Assembly: GCF_012272855.1 (NCBI RefSeq)
Contig: NZ_JAAXCQ010000024.1
Span: forward strand, 1-49,628
Source of the DNA: Arenibacter sp. 6A1
GTDB taxonomy: Bacteria; Bacteroidota; Bacteroidia; Flavobacteriales; Flavobacteriaceae
Direction: 5' to 3'
DNA: 49,628 nucleotides
Position numbers and translations under genes: made by a program. The notes below the pieces were generated by a model. It ran no database searches. It was not told the origin of the DNA and worked only from the letters and a program-made list of their open reading frames with translations. Positions 47,669 to 49,628 of the stretch are shown here, piece by piece. Numbering within the stretch: the stretch's first letter is position 1; every line of letters starts with the position of its first letter.

Positions 47669-48847
47669 ATGAGTTCATCCAATAGTAAAAGATACAATCA
47701 AAGAGGCGTTTCTGCTTCTAAGGAAGATGTGCATAACGCCATCAAAAACATTGATAAAGGGCTGTTTCCAAAAGCTTTTTGTAAAATTGTACCAGACTAC
47801 CTTACCAATGATGACGACTATTGCTTGGTAATGCATGCCGATGGGGCAGGGACAAAATCGTCCTTGGCTTATATGTATTGGAAAGAAACTGGTGATATTT
47901 CTGTATGGAAAGGAATAGCCCAAGATGCATTGATCATGAATATCGACGATCTTATTTGTGTAGGGGCTACAGACAATATAATGCTCTCTTCTACTATTGG
48001 TAGAAATAAAAACCTGATCCCGGGCGAGGTGCTTTCGGCTATTATTAATGGTACCGAAGAATTGATTACCGATTTGGCAGCGCACGGAATTACCATTCGC
48101 TCTACCGGAGGGGAAACTGCCGATGTTGGGGATTTGGTACGTACAATAATCGTAGATTCTACCGTTACCGCAAGGATCAAGAAAACAGATGTAGTAGACA
48201 ATGCCAATATTAAAGCAGGCGATGTTATTGTGGGATTCTCTTCTTCAGGACAGGCCAGCTATGAAACGGAATACAATGGCGGAATGGGGAGTAATGGACT
48301 TACTTCGGCCAGACACGATGTGTTCTCTAAATACTTGGCAGAGAAATATCCAGAGAGCTTTGACGCCGCCGTACCCGAAGAATTGGTGTACTCAGGAAAT
48401 GTAAAATTAACAGATAGCGTGCCAGGTGCGCCATTGGATGCTGGGAAATTGGTGTTGTCGCCAACCCGTACCTATGCCCCGATTGTAAAGAAAATACTAA
48501 GCAAGTATAGCGCTCAGGATATCCATGGAATGGTACACTGTAGCGGGGGAGCACAAACAAAAATCCTTCATTTTATAGACAACCTTCATATCGTAAAGGA
48601 TAATTTATTTCCGGTACCGCCATTGTTTAAATTAATACAAGAGCAGTCCGCAACCGATTGGAAAGAAATGTACCAAGTGTTCAATTGTGGCCATAGGTTA
48701 GAACTATATGTAGATCCTGCTATTGCTGAGGATTTAATCGCAATTTCCGAAAGTTTTGGTGTAGATGCGCAAATTATTGGAAGAGTAGAGGCGAGCGATG
48801 ATAAAAAGCTTACTATAGAAAGCGAATTCGGTACCTATACTTATTAA
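47669..48847 (+). CDS. purM: Phosphoribosylformylglycinamidine cyclo-ligase
   Basis: A 392-residue enzyme that closes the imidazole ring to form AIR in purine synthesis, using ATP. It has YNQRGVSASKEDVHNAIKNI at the start, the nucleotide-binding HADGAGTKSSLAYMYW, STGGETADVGDLVRTI, and the C-terminal GMVHCSGGAQTKILHF. It is the longer Bacteroidota form, about 50 residues beyond the E. coli enzyme. ATG at 47669 is chosen since an upstream frame would run through the glnN terminator. Confidence 0.94.
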   Translation: MSSSNSKRYNQRGVSASKEDVHNAIKNIDKGLFPKAFCKIVPDYLTNDDDYCLVMHADGAGTKSSLAYMYWKETGDISVWKGIAQDALIMNIDDLICVGATDNIMLSSTIGRNKNLIPGEVLSAIINGTEELITDLAAHGITIRSTGGETADVGDLVRTIIVDSTVTARIKKTDVVDNANIKAGDVIVGFSSSGQASYETEYNGGMGSNGLTSARHDVFSKYLAEKYPESFDAAVPEELVYSGNVKLTDSVPGAPLDAGKLVLSPTRTYAPIVKKILSKYSAQDIHGMVHCSGGAQTKILHFIDNLHIVKDNLFPVPPLFKLIQEQSATDWKEMYQVFNCGHRLELYVDPAIAEDLIAISESFGVDAQIIGRVEASDDKKLTIESEFGTYTY

Positions 48848-49628
48848 GGTATACGACACGCTACGTTTTTTTACCGTTTTATTAGAAAGGAACCCTTTTT
48901 ATAGAACAATACTATTGTAAAAGATTACTAGGTTCTGGAGCAACCTTTGTCTAAATATTCTTATAGACAAGGTTGTTCCAAAAATAGTGATAAGGAATCG
49001 GTTGCAGAATTTCTTTCCCTATAAGCCGATATTACCACTTCTTAAGAGAATAATTTTATTTTGGGCGTTCCCCTCCGGGTCGCTCTTTCCGCTGTATCTT
49101 TTTTAAACGGCCATAGCCTCTTAAAAAAGGATGCCGCTGCAATAGCTAACGCTTTTTCAATTGAGCATTAGTAATTGGATGAAAGATTGCCCATAAACAA
49201 GCTTTGAAATGAGCATGACCGAAAACTGGTCGTAAAGACAAATGACCATTAAAAAACAATAGATATCGACATATGAAAATGGTCGTAATTAATCAACCTG
49301 TCAATATTCTTAATGACAGGCAAGTGCAGCGAAAAAATATAGTAAATAAATTTCTAGTGGGCCCTAAATAGGAGCTCTCTGTGGTAATGGCTACCGTTCC
49401 CCCTTGGGCAAGGGGCTCGCTTGTGCCGTCAGGGAGACTCCAGTAATAAGACAGTCTTTTCTACCACCGCTCGTTCTTAAAGCTAACACATGGCCAAATT
49501 TTAAAACTATGTACTTCCCTGATTAGCGTTGACCGTTTTTAGATATTAATTTCATTATTAAAGATAACGAGTTTTTCTCTTTGATCAGGGTTTAATAAGG
49601 ATACTTTGCCACTATATGAGGTAGGGGC
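48848..49628. other. Noncoding right end of the window
   Basis: About 780 bp without a credible gene. It contains a Flavobacteriia-type dispersed repeat (49061-49153) and, near 49390-49440, a GC-richer stretch with CCCCTTGGGCAAGGGG that may be another repeat or a mobile-element remnant. No terminator was recognised directly after purM. Confidence 0.5.
49061..49153. repeat. Dispersed extragenic repeat of Flavobacteriia type
   Basis: The order TTGGGCGTTCCCCTCCGGGT, TTTCCGCTGTATCTTTTTT, then AAAAAAGGATGCCGCTGCAA and AGCTAACGC is a pattern that I know as a repeated noncoding element in Flavobacteriia genomes. Its two halves are partly complementary. Only one copy is visible in this window. Confidence 0.5.

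Overview
The window comes from a low-GC member of the Bacteroidota, most likely a marine Flavobacteriia. The evidence is perfect TANNTTTG -7 boxes before several genes, the absence of Shine-Dalgarno sequences, a type III glutamine synthetase beside a beta-grasp type II enzyme, BACON domains, and Flavobacteriia-type PurM and small conserved proteins. About 38 kb of the 49.6 kb is one apparently complete siphovirus-like prophage inserted in the 3' end of a tRNA-Arg(ACG) gene. Family assignments are from recognition of motifs by eye; no database search was possible.

Left flank (1-3663): the 5' part of a tRNA-Pro(TGG), an acidic lipoprotein, a LysE-type exporter divergent from a LysR regulator, about 600 bp without a recognisable gene, and a strong leftward hairpin terminator that probably served tRNA-Arg before integration.

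Prophage (3664-41740, bounded by an 18-bp direct repeat). The leftward lysogeny unit is a CI-like repressor, a BRCT-domain protein and a 37-residue ORF. The rightward early unit holds a KilA-N protein, zinc-ribbon proteins, a LuxR-type regulator, a 949-residue primase/SF3-helicase, small proteins, SSB and DinD. Next comes an AT-rich noncoding block with 12 copies of GTTACA/TGTAAC (candidate origin or control region). The late region has an S49 protease with a nested scaffold start, the probable major capsid protein, tail and head proteins, a signal-peptide-bearing Tad2/DUF2829-like protein, a ParB-methyltransferase fusion, terminase, portal, an M14-peptidase tail fibre, holin and lysis genes, tape measure, BACON tail protein and a distal tail protein. 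The integrase faces left at the right end.

The late region is cut into transcription units by a repeated module: a hairpin terminator (in five of seven cases) followed directly by TGTCCTA, 21 bp, then a Bacteroidota-like -7 octamer. In five units the ATG lies exactly 5 bp after the octamer, which predicts leaderless late mRNAs. Two near-identical copies of the module flank the Tad2-like gene and a third precedes the small terminase, so this segment looks like exchangeable accessory cassettes. Two further intergenic stretches (21922-22072 and 33355-33600) follow perfect TANNTTTG boxes and contain mutually exclusive pairings typical of regulatory RNA.

Right flank (41741-49628): tRNA-Arg, apt, a conserved 50-residue protein, a CaCA-type cation antiporter, a diverged tandem duplication of the junction between antiporter and glutamine synthetase, the type II and type III glutamine synthetases in divergent orientation, purM, and a noncoding end with a Flavobacteriia-type dispersed repeat.
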